This document shows positions 8,801-15,867 of a stretch of 64,000 bases of DNA, one piece after another (the first letter of the stretch is position 1; the number at the start of each line of letters is the position of its first letter). The notes beneath the pieces are model-generated. The model searched no databases. It was given only the letters and a program-made list of their open reading frames with translations, and was not told the origin of the DNA. A program made the position numbers and the translations under genes. Source of the DNA: Marinarcus sediminis (GTDB taxonomy: Bacteria; Campylobacterota; Campylobacteria; Campylobacterales; Arcobacteraceae). Where the stretch lies: the NCBI RefSeq assembly GCF_048571275.1, contig NZ_CP182357.1:1178001-1242000 (forward strand), given 5' to 3'.

Positions 8801-9371
8801 AAAGTGTTAAATAATCTTCTTTTCTTTGAGTGAAAATAATATCTTCTCTAACGATAGATGAATTACGTTCAAAATTAGTATATAGATCGTTTCCGAATAA
8901 AACGATATTACCATCTAAAAGATCTTCTTTTTGTATCTCATAATTCTTAATAATAAAGAAGTTTATTCCATCGAGAACTGCTTTTCTTGATTTACTTTGT
9001 TCTTCCAACGAACACTTTATATTCACTACGGCGCTAAAGATACATGGTATTTCTTGCTTGGTAGATACGAATGTCAAAACAATTGTGCCAACAGCACCAT
9101 TAGGTCTAGAGTATAATTCTCTATCTTCCCCTAGTACATATCCTTCAAGTTTTCTATACTCTTTATGCTTACTTTTTCTTTCACTCTCATCTTGACCTGC
9201 ATTATAATTAACAATATTATTGTGTGCAGCAGTTAGTCCAGTTTGTATAGCATCTAAAAAGGTACTTTTTCCTACACCAGTTTGCCCTGTCAAAAAAACA
9301 AGATCGTCTAATTTATACTCTATGTTTTCCAAATTAGCCCAATTAATAGTTATAAATTTTTTAATCTTCAT
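5790..9371 (-). CDS. jetC: Wadjet system protein JetC (SMC/MukB-like ATPase)
   Basis: The 1193-aa product has a Walker A loop GQTGVGKST at residues 29-37, long Glu/Lys-rich coiled-coil arms, an ABC-type signature SGGQGE near residue 1051 and a Walker B ILIDE near 1086, so the ATPase appears complete. JetC is the loop-extruding motor of the Wadjet plasmid-defence complex, related to MukB and MksB. The ATG at 9371 is preferred over one ten codons earlier: AGGAT is well spaced before it and the overlap with jetB shrinks to 11 bases. The Wadjet subtype cannot be assigned by reading alone. Confidence 0.93.
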   Translation of the reverse strand: MKIKKFITINWANLENIEYKLDDLVFLTGQTGVGKSTFLDAIQTGLTAAHNNIVNYNAGQDESERKSKHKEYRKLEGYVLGEDRELYSRPNGAVGTIVLTFVSTKQEIPCIFSAVVNIKCSLEEQSKSRKAVLDGINFFIIKNYEIQKEDLLDGNIVLFGNDLYTNFERNSSIVREDIIFTQRKEDYLTLLYGNLWGINRTGIDKAKKAAKALANFIYARPVSDLNTFIRVEFLEEKKMDEEVSRLSDALITLKELKEESKIIEDGNKELKQFSTNIDNILSLWESNATDHYLFALHHLEIKNDLKESLLKKFEQNDKKIEQLEKNIESDIKKKEKVTKQLNPLLSKRDHNESYQKIELIEDEIKLQVETIGEIKKELRQLSHKMTTNFWSSIKTLLDEDFEINDSLELQEISNHLETFSKMNINELLPYQYSVSDTINSEGFEKSFLNPLLQLNTIEPLFKSFIQSEDYRKKQNSSSHNIKELETKEKDIIKHISELTSKIQKIENHKIFCPTEVMEQFEILQSSLPTITVSMVYQHVDFKDDEKNWAESIEGFLKNNRFAIIVPVGHEVVAINIVKANKLNYLKIIQSEKMLNDVTIIGKSSIKENSIVNKLIIDNEITKAYLIKNYRNVLCYENELQLKSAERGITKDHKAVNGGLMFYCKARELFFGESALQSMLDGFKNDLLIEKNRLIAVREKLPMSRIINKILLSDFPNIHINASNLINNFAENYTGYKNNIKIIQSLNTVDFKELNNSILELESQIKGIEESIIDNKVDLKNLNILKKGRNQELENIENDLKRVTETLNSNKENLIKITNLMHSSYDIEKIVSTENITQEPKHVKDIILDDWNKLINNYNKSKIFEQKEIYYIENPEILVYNFSFDGFVSLFAENIKIKNEFTRLENTLQMKFKKEIEDGEKKVKEVFIDGFCVTMYRNIKTSRQEIDQFSTMLSRHKFEDDQFILVTKDADPEYEEYRNLFQAIAENKDLFAIANGKELALTKERLLEKFLTIGKNKNELLRISDYRNYAKYDIIQKDGMREVSLSKSGKNSGGQGETSYYIIRSINLHSALNPMIAKKSTLETILIDESFVKTNDDRAKEIINYLNQTLGFQVIMALPTKGANELLKMDCSNYNIAKLPPKNKHNGELNYETWSKYTNNNAEAINRLIQSELPSLFNLAEIEGRKEYELLNIN

Positions 9372-10005
9372 TGTTAATCCTATCTTCCATATATGGGTCA
9401 ATCATATTATCTCTTACTAAATCTCGAATATATTTCCTTATAATCAAAACATTATCACTACTTTCAAATACATTTTCTGAAAAATCAACAGCACGGAGTC
9501 TTTTTAATGTAGTTAATGCATTTTTTCTTTCAGTTTTATTTTCAGTGGGTATATAACCTAAGCTAGAACTCAATGCTATAGAAAATTCTTCGAATTCTAC
9601 TTCTACTGAATAATCATCTAGTATTGCATTCGACCTTAACTTTTGGTCATAAATTATTGCAAGTGCAATCAAATAAGCACTTTCTTCATTATTTAATTTT
9701 TGCGAAAAGCTATTACTAACCTCAACCCCATTAACTTCATCAGGTGTTTTGGATGCAGGAGCAAAAATCCTTACATTTTGCTGGTCTGAATTATGGTACA
9801 CTTGAACTCTCATTATGGCAAAAAAATCTTCTATATGGTTTTCAAAATCTACAAAGTAATCATATAATTCTGTTTCTCTAGTTGTATCTTCTCTAATAAT
9901 GACACCTCTTTCTAATAAATAGTTTACTACATCAGAAAAAATCTCTATATCATGACCTTTAGGATTATTTTTTAATTCATCATCAAACTTATTATATATA
10001 TTCAT
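9361..10005 (-). CDS. jetB: Wadjet system protein JetB (DUF4194, MukE-like)
   Basis: The 214-aa protein is a winged-helix, MukE-like subunit. Visible traits are the N-terminal LLERGVIIRED turn, the repeated acidic helices and the late LTTLKRLRAVDFSE segment typical of DUF4194. Position and size between jetA and jetC match the family. Its start codon overlaps the jetA stop by one base (TAATG), and its 3' end overlaps jetC by 11 bases. JetB bridges the kleisin-like JetA and the JetC motor. The sequence family is diverse, so position carries part of the weight here. Confidence 0.88.
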   Translation of the reverse strand: MNIYNKFDDELKNNPKGHDIEIFSDVVNYLLERGVIIREDTTRETELYDYFVDFENHIEDFFAIMRVQVYHNSDQQNVRIFAPASKTPDEVNGVEVSNSFSQKLNNEESAYLIALAIIYDQKLRSNAILDDYSVEVEFEEFSIALSSSLGYIPTENKTERKNALTTLKRLRAVDFSENVFESSDNVLIIRKYIRDLVRDNMIDPYMEDRINNED

Positions 10006-11402
10006 TATTTTTTCCTTGTAATTTGAAATCCCTCTGTTTTATAGTAAAAATGGTCATCATACGTATTAGTTTTTTTAATTTCATATAGCTCATCATTCTT
10101 TGTGATATAATCAATTGAAAAAAGAGAGAGTAATATGTCTTTTGATTTTTCAATAGGAAATTCTTTACTGAAAAGAACATTGCCATGGCTAAATAAAGAT
10201 TCGATATATTGCTCTTGTTCATATTGTGTATAACTGAACGCTTCTATCTTTTTCTTGTGGTATATACTATTAATTAATACGTCCAATGATATTTTACTTT
10301 CTTCTCCAATAACACAAACATCTTTATCTTTTGCAGCTTTGTTTTTAATCTTTACACCATTGGTATCATATATTTTTAATTTAGGGGAAGAGATATTTTG
10401 TGCAAAGCTATTAAGAAGTTTAAACTTTGTTTCATTATCTGCATTTTTTATCTTTGTTGCAAAACTATATAACTTTTTATTGTTATTGAGCAATAATGCA
10501 GAGGTCTGTTTAAATATTTTGCCACCACTACTGATATAACTTTGGACTTCTTTTTTTAAGGAAGGTAATTTCATTTCACAAGCGTTTAAAATACGGTCAT
10601 TAATACTATGTAAAATTTTTTCTAATGACTCATGCCTACTATAAAATGATATATACATTCCTTTATTTAAAGAAGATACTCTTTTTACTCTTTCTTCATT
10701 ATTTTCTGATAAAATTTCGTAAACAATTTCTTTAATATCATGTTGATATCTTTCTACAGAATCCTCTCCAAAACGATTTGCAATATCATTTTTAAATCTA
10801 TTGCTTAAAAAGTCAAGAAAGTTTTCTCCGGCATCTTCAATACTCTCTCTTGCTTTTTGCATCAGTAGATTTTTTAATTCTTTTATATCATGGATGGCAT
10901 CTGTTAAATCCGAGATAACTTCTTTAGAAGTATTAAACGCATCAAGTAAGTGCTGAGGGTCATTTTCTGTTTTATATGCTTCTAAAGAAAACTTGGTTTG
11001 CCTCACATTACGTTGCTTTGATAAATCAATATCATTATCTTGCAATGAAAATATTAATTGTGCGAATTTCTTACCATATTTAGTAAAGGAAAAAAACTTA
11101 GTATGTTTAAATTGATTAGTTGGAAAATCAATCCATCCACATAATTTAAGTTTTGCAATAATATGATTTGCTTTAATATGGTCTTTTTGTATTTTGTCAT
11201 TAGTTTCTTCGTCGTGCCAATCCAAACCACCAATAGCAGACAAAATAGTTCGCTTTACATCATCACGACTCATATCATCAAAAAATGTTGTATTATTGCC
11301 GTAGTTTGCATCATAAAGAGCAACCAAGGAACGCTCAATCAATTCAGCATTCTTTCCTGTTAAAGCATTAAAAAATGAGTCATTAAACGATGTGGCATAC
11401 AT
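10005..11402 (-). CDS. jetA: Wadjet system protein JetA (MukF/kleisin-like)
   Basis: The 465-aa protein has an N-terminal winged-helix region (ELIERSLVALYDANYG, then IIAKLKLCGWIDF), a long helical middle (residues about 150-300) and a C-terminal winged helix, as in the kleisin-like JetA subunit. The gene starts directly after the stop codon of the ParB-like gene with no spacer, and its stop overlaps the jetB start. It does not look like the DUF3375 form of type I Wadjet, though this is from memory. JetA joins JetC heads and recruits JetB. Confidence 0.87.
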   Translation of the reverse strand: MYATSFNDSFFNALTGKNAELIERSLVALYDANYGNNTTFFDDMSRDDVKRTILSAIGGLDWHDEETNDKIQKDHIKANHIIAKLKLCGWIDFPTNQFKHTKFFSFTKYGKKFAQLIFSLQDNDIDLSKQRNVRQTKFSLEAYKTENDPQHLLDAFNTSKEVISDLTDAIHDIKELKNLLMQKARESIEDAGENFLDFLSNRFKNDIANRFGEDSVERYQHDIKEIVYEILSENNEERVKRVSSLNKGMYISFYSRHESLEKILHSINDRILNACEMKLPSLKKEVQSYISSGGKIFKQTSALLLNNNKKLYSFATKIKNADNETKFKLLNSFAQNISSPKLKIYDTNGVKIKNKAAKDKDVCVIGEESKISLDVLINSIYHKKKIEAFSYTQYEQEQYIESLFSHGNVLFSKEFPIEKSKDILLSLFSIDYITKNDELYEIKKTNTYDDHFYYKTEGFQITRKK

Positions 11403-12203
11403 CTAGTTGTCCTCTTTAGTTTTTTCAAGCAGATCAACTAACTGTTTTAATAACTTTTGACCTTCGTCGTCAAGTTTTTTAGGATCAATATGCAAATGAG
11501 TTTGTTTAGATGTTATTTCGATTTTCCCCCATGTTCCTTTAAAAATATTTCTTTTATTAAGTTTAATTTCAGGTTTTGGTAACCGGTTACCATTATCTTT
11601 AATTAAGCTTAAAGCATCTTTTCTTGATAACCTGTTTTCAATTATTGTTTTAAGTAAAAGATCACTATTTTTTGCTTTGACAAGCTTTTCAAGCACCAAT
11701 ATATTTGAGTAATTGTGTTGCCTTGCAATGCTTTTAGTGTTATAGTCTAATTCAGATATCTTAATAATTTTACTGACATTTTCTCTTGATAGTCCAAGTG
11801 ACTCACCAATTTCTTTATGTGTTTTTGCAAATCCATTATCTATTAGTGTTTTAAAAGAGTCTGATTTATCAATAATATTTAACTCTTCTCTTTGTAAGTT
11901 TTCAATTAAAGCTAAAAATAAATTCTCACTATCTGTTGTATCATCTTTTACAATGGCAGGAATTATTGAATATCTACCTTGATTAATATTATCACGTAGA
12001 TATTGATATGCCAAAAGTCTTCTTTGTCCTGCAATAACTCTAAAAGGTAGATGTTTTGAAGATAAAACAATCGGTTGAAGTAATCCAAATTGTCTAATTG
12101 AGTTAGCTAAATCAATTATTGACTCTTGAGTATATGTTTTACGCGGTTGATTATTATGATTTAATATTTTATCAATATTATATTCAATTATTTTTACTTT
12201 CAT
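11403..12203 (-). CDS. ParB/Spo0J-family protein leading the Wadjet operon
   Basis: The 266-aa protein has the ParB N-terminal CTPase-type fold: NQPRKTYTQESIIDLANSIR, FGLLQPIVL, the GQRRLLAYQYL box and the ENLQREELN box. A helix-turn-helix follows (THKEIGESLGLSRENVSKIIK), and the short C-terminal part (LHIDPKKLDDEGQKLLKQL) may dimerise. No ParA is next to it. It is 8 bases behind a small HTH gene and abuts jetA exactly, so it is expressed with Wadjet. Chromosomal ParB clamps load SMC complexes at parS, which makes a loading or self-recognition role for JetABC conceivable. A plain transcriptional-regulator role, as for other ParB-like proteins, remains possible. Confidence 0.88.
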   Translation of the reverse strand: MKVKIIEYNIDKILNHNNQPRKTYTQESIIDLANSIRQFGLLQPIVLSSKHLPFRVIAGQRRLLAYQYLRDNINQGRYSIIPAIVKDDTTDSENLFLALIENLQREELNIIDKSDSFKTLIDNGFAKTHKEIGESLGLSRENVSKIIKISELDYNTKSIARQHNYSNILVLEKLVKAKNSDLLLKTIIENRLSRKDALSLIKDNGNRLPKPEIKLNKRNIFKGTWGKIEITSKQTHLHIDPKKLDDEGQKLLKQLVDLLEKTKEDN

Positions 12204-12211
12204 TATAAAAT

Positions 12212-12421
12212 CTACCTTTTCAATGCTTTTATAACTATGTCTTTTTCTTTATTGTTAATATATAACTCCAACCAACTCACTATCCAATGTGGAACTTTCC
12301 TACCTTGTCTCTCTGTAGCCCAACCTTTTAACGTATTGGGATTAACCTTTGTATATTTTATAAATTCTTCTTTAGACAAACTTGCTTCTTTTAGTTTTTC
12401 TAAAAATAAATCAAAGTTCAT
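12212..12421 (-). CDS. small helix-turn-helix protein, 69 aa
   Basis: The protein is short and basic. Residues about 15-40 (LSKEEFIKYTKVNPNTLKGWATER) fit a helix-turn-helix with a recognition helix ending in GWATERQGRKVP, as in small phage-like repressors. It is the first gene of the ParB-jetABCD operon, 8 bases before parB-like. The promoter region just upstream contains a palindrome and repeated ATGATGTA elements, so it is a good candidate for the operon's own repressor. Family assignment beyond HTH is not made. Confidence 0.7.
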   Translation of the reverse strand: MNFDLFLEKLKEASLSKEEFIKYTKVNPNTLKGWATERQGRKVPHWIVSWLELYINNKEKDIVIKALKR

Positions 12422-12543
12422 TTATATTCCTCTTAAATATCTATGATGTAGTTTACTTTTTGTTATATTAAAATTATATTATAATGATGTAAATTGATTA
12501 TATATATACGTATATTAATATAATATCAATAGTAAAATAAGTA
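12422..12543 (-). promoter_or_regulatory. promoter/operator region of the HTH-ParB-Wadjet operon
   Basis: The region is extremely A/T-rich. It has a perfect 12-bp palindrome ATATACGTATAT (12504-12515) set between ATTGAT (12493-12498) and ATCAAT (12525-12530). ATGATGTA occurs twice, at 12443-12450 and 12484-12491, 41 bases apart (about four helical turns). No single -10 element can be picked with confidence. Confidence 0.45.
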
Positions 12544-12654
12544 ATGATGAATGATTTAAAAGCTTTTGAAGTGTTTAAAAATGTTAGATGGAGTTCAAAT
12601 GGTAAACTAGTTTGTCCTTATTGTGGTTCACATAAAAAACGTTTACAAATTTAA
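12544..12654 (+). pseudogene. N-terminal remnant of an IS1595-type transposase
   Basis: A 36-codon frame reads MMNDLKAFEVFKNVRWSSNG and then LVCPYCGSHKK before a stop. This matches the start of IS1595-family transposases, where an RW..G..CP.CG zinc ribbon opens the protein. The rest of the gene is missing. The fragment is followed directly by the third copy of the direct repeat seen at 3664 and 4616. It shows that an insertion sequence once lay between the Wadjet operon and the tnsE-like gene. Confidence 0.6.
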
Positions 12655-12679
12655 CATTTGCATTTTTAGTGAGAATTAC
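12655..12679 (+). repeat. short related copy C of the direct repeat
   Basis: CATTTGCATTTTTAGTGAGA followed by ATTAC matches the second half of copy A with one gap and a few changes, in the same orientation. It ends 4 bases before the stop codon of the tnsE-like gene, just as copy B sits behind jetD. Confidence 0.5.
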
Positions 12680-12683
12680 TATA

Positions 12684-14333
12684 CTATTTAATTTTTGTAT
12701 ATCTTTTAATGCCTAATTCTAGGTTTTTACGCCACAATTTAATTTTTTCTTCACTCATATCAATTCCATCATGCTTTGTCATAAAAAATTTACTAGCTCC
12801 AATGGCTTTTACATCTTCTAACATTTGCTTATTGGTCTGATTTTTTAATATATTTATATTAAGCATAGTTTGAACTTGTGATTCACTAAATATTTCAGTA
12901 GATATAAAATACCAAGTATTCTTTTTCCAATAAATGTTATGCTCTACTTCAATAAAGTTTATAATTATATTCTTATAATTAAAATAGCCATATATCAAAC
13001 GTCTAGCAACTTCTTTTTTAAAGTCTATAAAAAACTTATTAATATTTGATTCCTCAAAATTATCTAAATCAATAATCTCACTAATAGAAAATTCTTCAAT
13101 CTTATTATTATCAATAAATGACTCAAACAATTCAAAAAAGTTTTCTATTTTAAAAGAGTTTTTTGTAATATCGTCATCAAGTAACTTTTGTTTAACTCTA
13201 TTATTTCCGCTACCTTCACCTGGTCTATCAAGAGATTCATCTACTTCTTCATCAGTAACCTCATATGTTGTTCTTATATTATTTTGAATAATCTCATTTT
13301 TTTGAATGTTAATTTCTGAAAAGTCATATATATTTTCAACTTTAAATGATTCTTTGGATGTGGTATGTTTATCTGATGGTTTCTTTTCAGTAATTTTACC
13401 AGTAATGTGGGAATCTTTTTTTGGTATTTTTTTAGGTTCATCAGGATCAATTTTTTTAGTTTCTTCTGTTGTATTCTCTTTATAAACCTCGTGTTTTAAA
13501 TTTTTAAAGTTATATGGTATTGTATCTCCATAAATATGAGTAATTAATATAACATCTCTTTCATCAAAGGTTTCAAAATTATCTTTTGAATAAACATTTC
13601 CAAGATGGATTATTTTGCATTGAATAATAAAATCTTCATGATCTTCAAAAGGAAAGCCCATATGAATTGGAATATAAAGGTTATCTATATGTTTATACTT
13701 TTCCTTGTAATGCGTTGTTTGTTTATAAAAAAACATAAAATTTTTTTTCGATATCTCATTTGTAATCATTCTTGCAATTAAAGGTACTTGCTCATCTTTT
13801 AAAGTTTTTTTAGTTTTAATATACAATGTATCGCCTATAAATTTGAAACCACTTTCTTCATAATATAATGTTGAGAATGATCCATTAGATAAAGCATTTT
13901 TTATACTTGATGACACAAAGTAATATCTATTTGCAACAACATAATTGGGTATCATATAAATATATCTTTTAGTTTCATAGAAGTAGCATTTTTGATTATA
14001 AAAAGCATCGCCTTCTTCGATTCCTATGTCATTAGGAAAACGAATATATTTTTTTATTTGAAAAGAATTTTTACTTGTAACTTTCTTTTTTGGAACAAAT
14101 AACTTTTCGATTTTCATTCTATTCTCATGTTCTAAAGCATAGTTAGAATATACATTACCTAAAATATATTTACCTCTTAATTCTTCTGGTAATAGTAGTT
14201 CTTCATATTTTTCTAAACTATCAATATCTTGAAAAATCACTTTATATCTATGAGGGTATTGGCAATTAATCTCATTAACTGCGATTAGTTTAAATTTGTT
14301 ATTTGGATAATCTTCAAAACATTTTATTTTCAT
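12684..14333 (-). CDS. TnsE-like transposition protein
   Basis: The 549-aa protein has the size and layout of Tn7 TnsE. It shows a central segment YIYMIPNYVVANRYYFV resembling the RYHIPQLELARSLF region of Tn7 TnsE. A low-complexity acidic/Lys-rich linker covers residues about 290-400. The C-terminal domain has IEVEH...STEIF and KHDGIDMSEEKIKLW, which line up with LLEVD...STKVL and the H..G....S.E....W end of TnsE. TnsE steers Tn7 to replicating lagging-strand DNA and conjugal plasmids by binding DNA and the sliding clamp. ATG at 14333 has GGAG 7 bases upstream. The comparison is from memory and needs a profile search. Confidence 0.62.
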   Translation of the reverse strand: MKIKCFEDYPNNKFKLIAVNEINCQYPHRYKVIFQDIDSLEKYEELLLPEELRGKYILGNVYSNYALEHENRMKIEKLFVPKKKVTSKNSFQIKKYIRFPNDIGIEEGDAFYNQKCYFYETKRYIYMIPNYVVANRYYFVSSSIKNALSNGSFSTLYYEESGFKFIGDTLYIKTKKTLKDEQVPLIARMITNEISKKNFMFFYKQTTHYKEKYKHIDNLYIPIHMGFPFEDHEDFIIQCKIIHLGNVYSKDNFETFDERDVILITHIYGDTIPYNFKNLKHEVYKENTTEETKKIDPDEPKKIPKKDSHITGKITEKKPSDKHTTSKESFKVENIYDFSEINIQKNEIIQNNIRTTYEVTDEEVDESLDRPGEGSGNNRVKQKLLDDDITKNSFKIENFFELFESFIDNNKIEEFSISEIIDLDNFEESNINKFFIDFKKEVARRLIYGYFNYKNIIINFIEVEHNIYWKKNTWYFISTEIFSESQVQTMLNINILKNQTNKQMLEDVKAIGASKFFMTKHDGIDMSEEKIKLWRKNLELGIKRYTKIK

Positions 14334-14344
14334 CAATATTCTCC

Positions 14345-14390
14345 AGTTAAGTTTTTTGTTGTTGAGTTAAGTTTTTTGTTGTATATGACA
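14345..14390 (-). mobile_element. transposon right end with two TnsB-like sites
   Basis: AGTTAAGTTTTTTGTTGT occurs exactly twice (14345-14362 and 14365-14382), giving a 20-nt period, 8 bases inside the presumed terminus. The terminus on the plus strand reads TATATGACA, i.e. TGT at the 5' end of the minus strand, as in Tn7-type ends. The neighbouring TGACC (14391-14395) is the predicted 5-bp target duplication; its partner should lie beyond the left window edge. Confidence 0.65.
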
Positions 14391-14661
14391 TGACCATAAT
14401 GGTGTTGTTTGCACCTGCTGCTTGATGTGCAATGGCATCCACGCCAAGTGCTCCCCCACTTACAATGCAAAAACCTGCAGAGGACAATTTGTTTGCGATG
14501 GTATGGGTGAAAATTTTTGTACTGGGAAAAGGATGTCTGGTGCCCACAATGGAGACTTTGGGTTTTTCTAAAAGTTGCGTATTTCCAATATAAAAGAGTT
14601 TTTCGGGATATTTTTGCATCACATCAAGTGCATTTACATGAAAATCTAAACTCTGAATCAT
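14347..14661 (-). pseudogene. dprA: dprA, N-terminal fragment interrupted by the transposon
   Basis: The host part covers the first 90 or so residues of DprA: YIGNTQLLEKPKVSIVGTRHP, then FCIVSGGALGVDAIAHQAAG and NTIMV, close to the Helicobacter DprA Rossmann fold. After that the frame runs into transposon DNA and ends within a TnsB-like repeat after a short Gln/Lys/Thr-rich tail. DprA loads RecA on incoming single strands in natural transformation, so the truncated product should be inactive. I prefer the ATG at 14661 (AAAGG six bases upstream) over 14667. The missing C-terminal part is expected on the far side of the element. Confidence 0.88.
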
Positions 14662-14789
14662 TGTCATCCTTTGGTAACAATTATAACACAGAAGTAAAAA
14701 ATTATCAAAAAAAATATATTACAGGAAAATAATTATTCTTTAATAAAAATTATCCTATAATTCTTTTACTTCAATTTAAAGGAGAAGAA

Positions 14790-15812
14790 ATGAAAATTGA
14801 AAGAATATTAGGAATGTTTGCAATAGTAGTCTCTATTGCAATGGGGAGTTCATTGGTTGAAAAAGTTAAAGGAAGTGGTTTAAAAGCGATTCCTTCAAGT
14901 AATTATGAGTTGTTGCAACTCATTGATGATCCCAAAGATCCTATCACAGATGCAAAAGTGGAATTGGGTAAAAAGTTATATTTTGATCCAAGATTGTCTC
15001 GAAGCAATTTAATCAGCTGTAATACCTGCCATAATCTTGCTTTGGGTGGGGTAGATGGTGTGAGTGCTGCTGTTGGGCATAAGTGGACTGCCAATCCACA
15101 TCATTTGAATTCACCTACAGTGTATAACTCGGTGTTTTTTGATGCTCAATTTTGGGATGGAAGAAGTGCTCATTTAGCTGATCAAGCTCAAGGTCCAGTA
15201 CAAGCTGGTCCTGAAATGGCTTCACCAAAAGCATTGGTTGAAAAACGAATTAACTCAATACCCGAATATGTCAATGAGTTTAAAGTGGCATATGGAGATC
15301 ATGTAAAAGTTGATTTTGAACGAATAACATCAACCATCGCATTGTTTGAAAAAACATTGGTGACCCCTTCTCGATTTGATTTGTTTTTAAATGGGAATGA
15401 AAATGCCTTAAGCAAAGAGGAGAAAAAAGGGTTGAATACCTTTATAGACAAAGGGTGTGCTTCTTGTCACAATGGGATTGCTTTAGGAGGAACACTGCAA
15501 CCTTTTGAAGTAGCGGCCAAATATAAATTTTCTGAAATTGGTGATTTTAAAGGCAATAAAGATGGTATGGTTAAAACACCAACATTAAGAAACATAACAC
15601 AAACCGCACCATATTTTCATAATGGAGCCATTTGGAGTTTACCTGATGCCATTAAAGAGATGGGTTCAGTTCAATTAGGAATTAAAATCAGCGACAATGA
15701 AGCAAAAGAAATTTTGACTTTTTTCAAAGCATTAGAGGGCAAAAAACCTGTTATTGTTTATCCTGAACTTCCTAAGAGCAGTGAAACGACACCTAAACCA
15801 ACGTTTAATTAA
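14790..15812 (+). CDS. ccpA: di-haem cytochrome c peroxidase
   Basis: The 340-aa periplasmic enzyme has a signal peptide (about 20 residues) and two haem-binding CXXCH motifs, CNTCH at about residue 74 and CASCH at about 224, plus the FDPRLSRS and APYFHNGAIW segments of the bacterial di-haem peroxidase family. It reduces hydrogen peroxide with electrons from cytochrome c. A Shine-Dalgarno AAAGGAGAAG precedes the ATG. It stands alone, divergent from the broken dprA and ended by a clear terminator. Confidence 0.93.
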   Translation: MKIERILGMFAIVVSIAMGSSLVEKVKGSGLKAIPSSNYELLQLIDDPKDPITDAKVELGKKLYFDPRLSRSNLISCNTCHNLALGGVDGVSAAVGHKWTANPHHLNSPTVYNSVFFDAQFWDGRSAHLADQAQGPVQAGPEMASPKALVEKRINSIPEYVNEFKVAYGDHVKVDFERITSTIALFEKTLVTPSRFDLFLNGNENALSKEEKKGLNTFIDKGCASCHNGIALGGTLQPFEVAAKYKFSEIGDFKGNKDGMVKTPTLRNITQTAPYFHNGAIWSLPDAIKEMGSVQLGIKISDNEAKEILTFFKALEGKKPVIVYPELPKSSETTPKPTFN

Positions 15813-15835
15813 GAGTAACGTTTTTTATAGGTGGT

Positions 15836-15867
15836 GTGCCAATCATTTTATGGTTGGCACTTTTTTA
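15836..15867 (+). terminator. rho-independent terminator of ccpA
   Basis: A 10-bp stem, GTGCCAATCA with TGGTTGGCAC (one mismatch), is followed by seven T. Confidence 0.85.

Larger units (their letters stand above)
1..14390. mobile_element. Tn7-like transposon, right-hand part, inserted in dprA
   Basis: The stretch is bounded on the right by a broken dprA gene. Immediately inside lie two 18-nt direct repeats with 20-nt period, and the presumed terminus reads TGTCATATACAACAAAAAAC on the minus strand (TGT at the end, as in Tn7-type elements). A TnsE-like gene is next to this end and a TniQ/TnsD-like gene is at the window's left edge. Cargo between them is an endonuclease I-two-component operon, a small cassette and a ParB-Wadjet operon. 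Base composition is visibly more AT-rich than the core genome to the right. The left end, with tnsA/tnsB/tnsC and the C-terminal part of dprA, should lie outside the window. The exact terminus and the 5-bp duplication are inferred. Confidence 0.72.

Noticed and set aside
9372..9401. Upstream ATG of jetC giving ten more residues
   Set aside because: The ATG at 9371 has a better ribosome site and less overlap with jetB.
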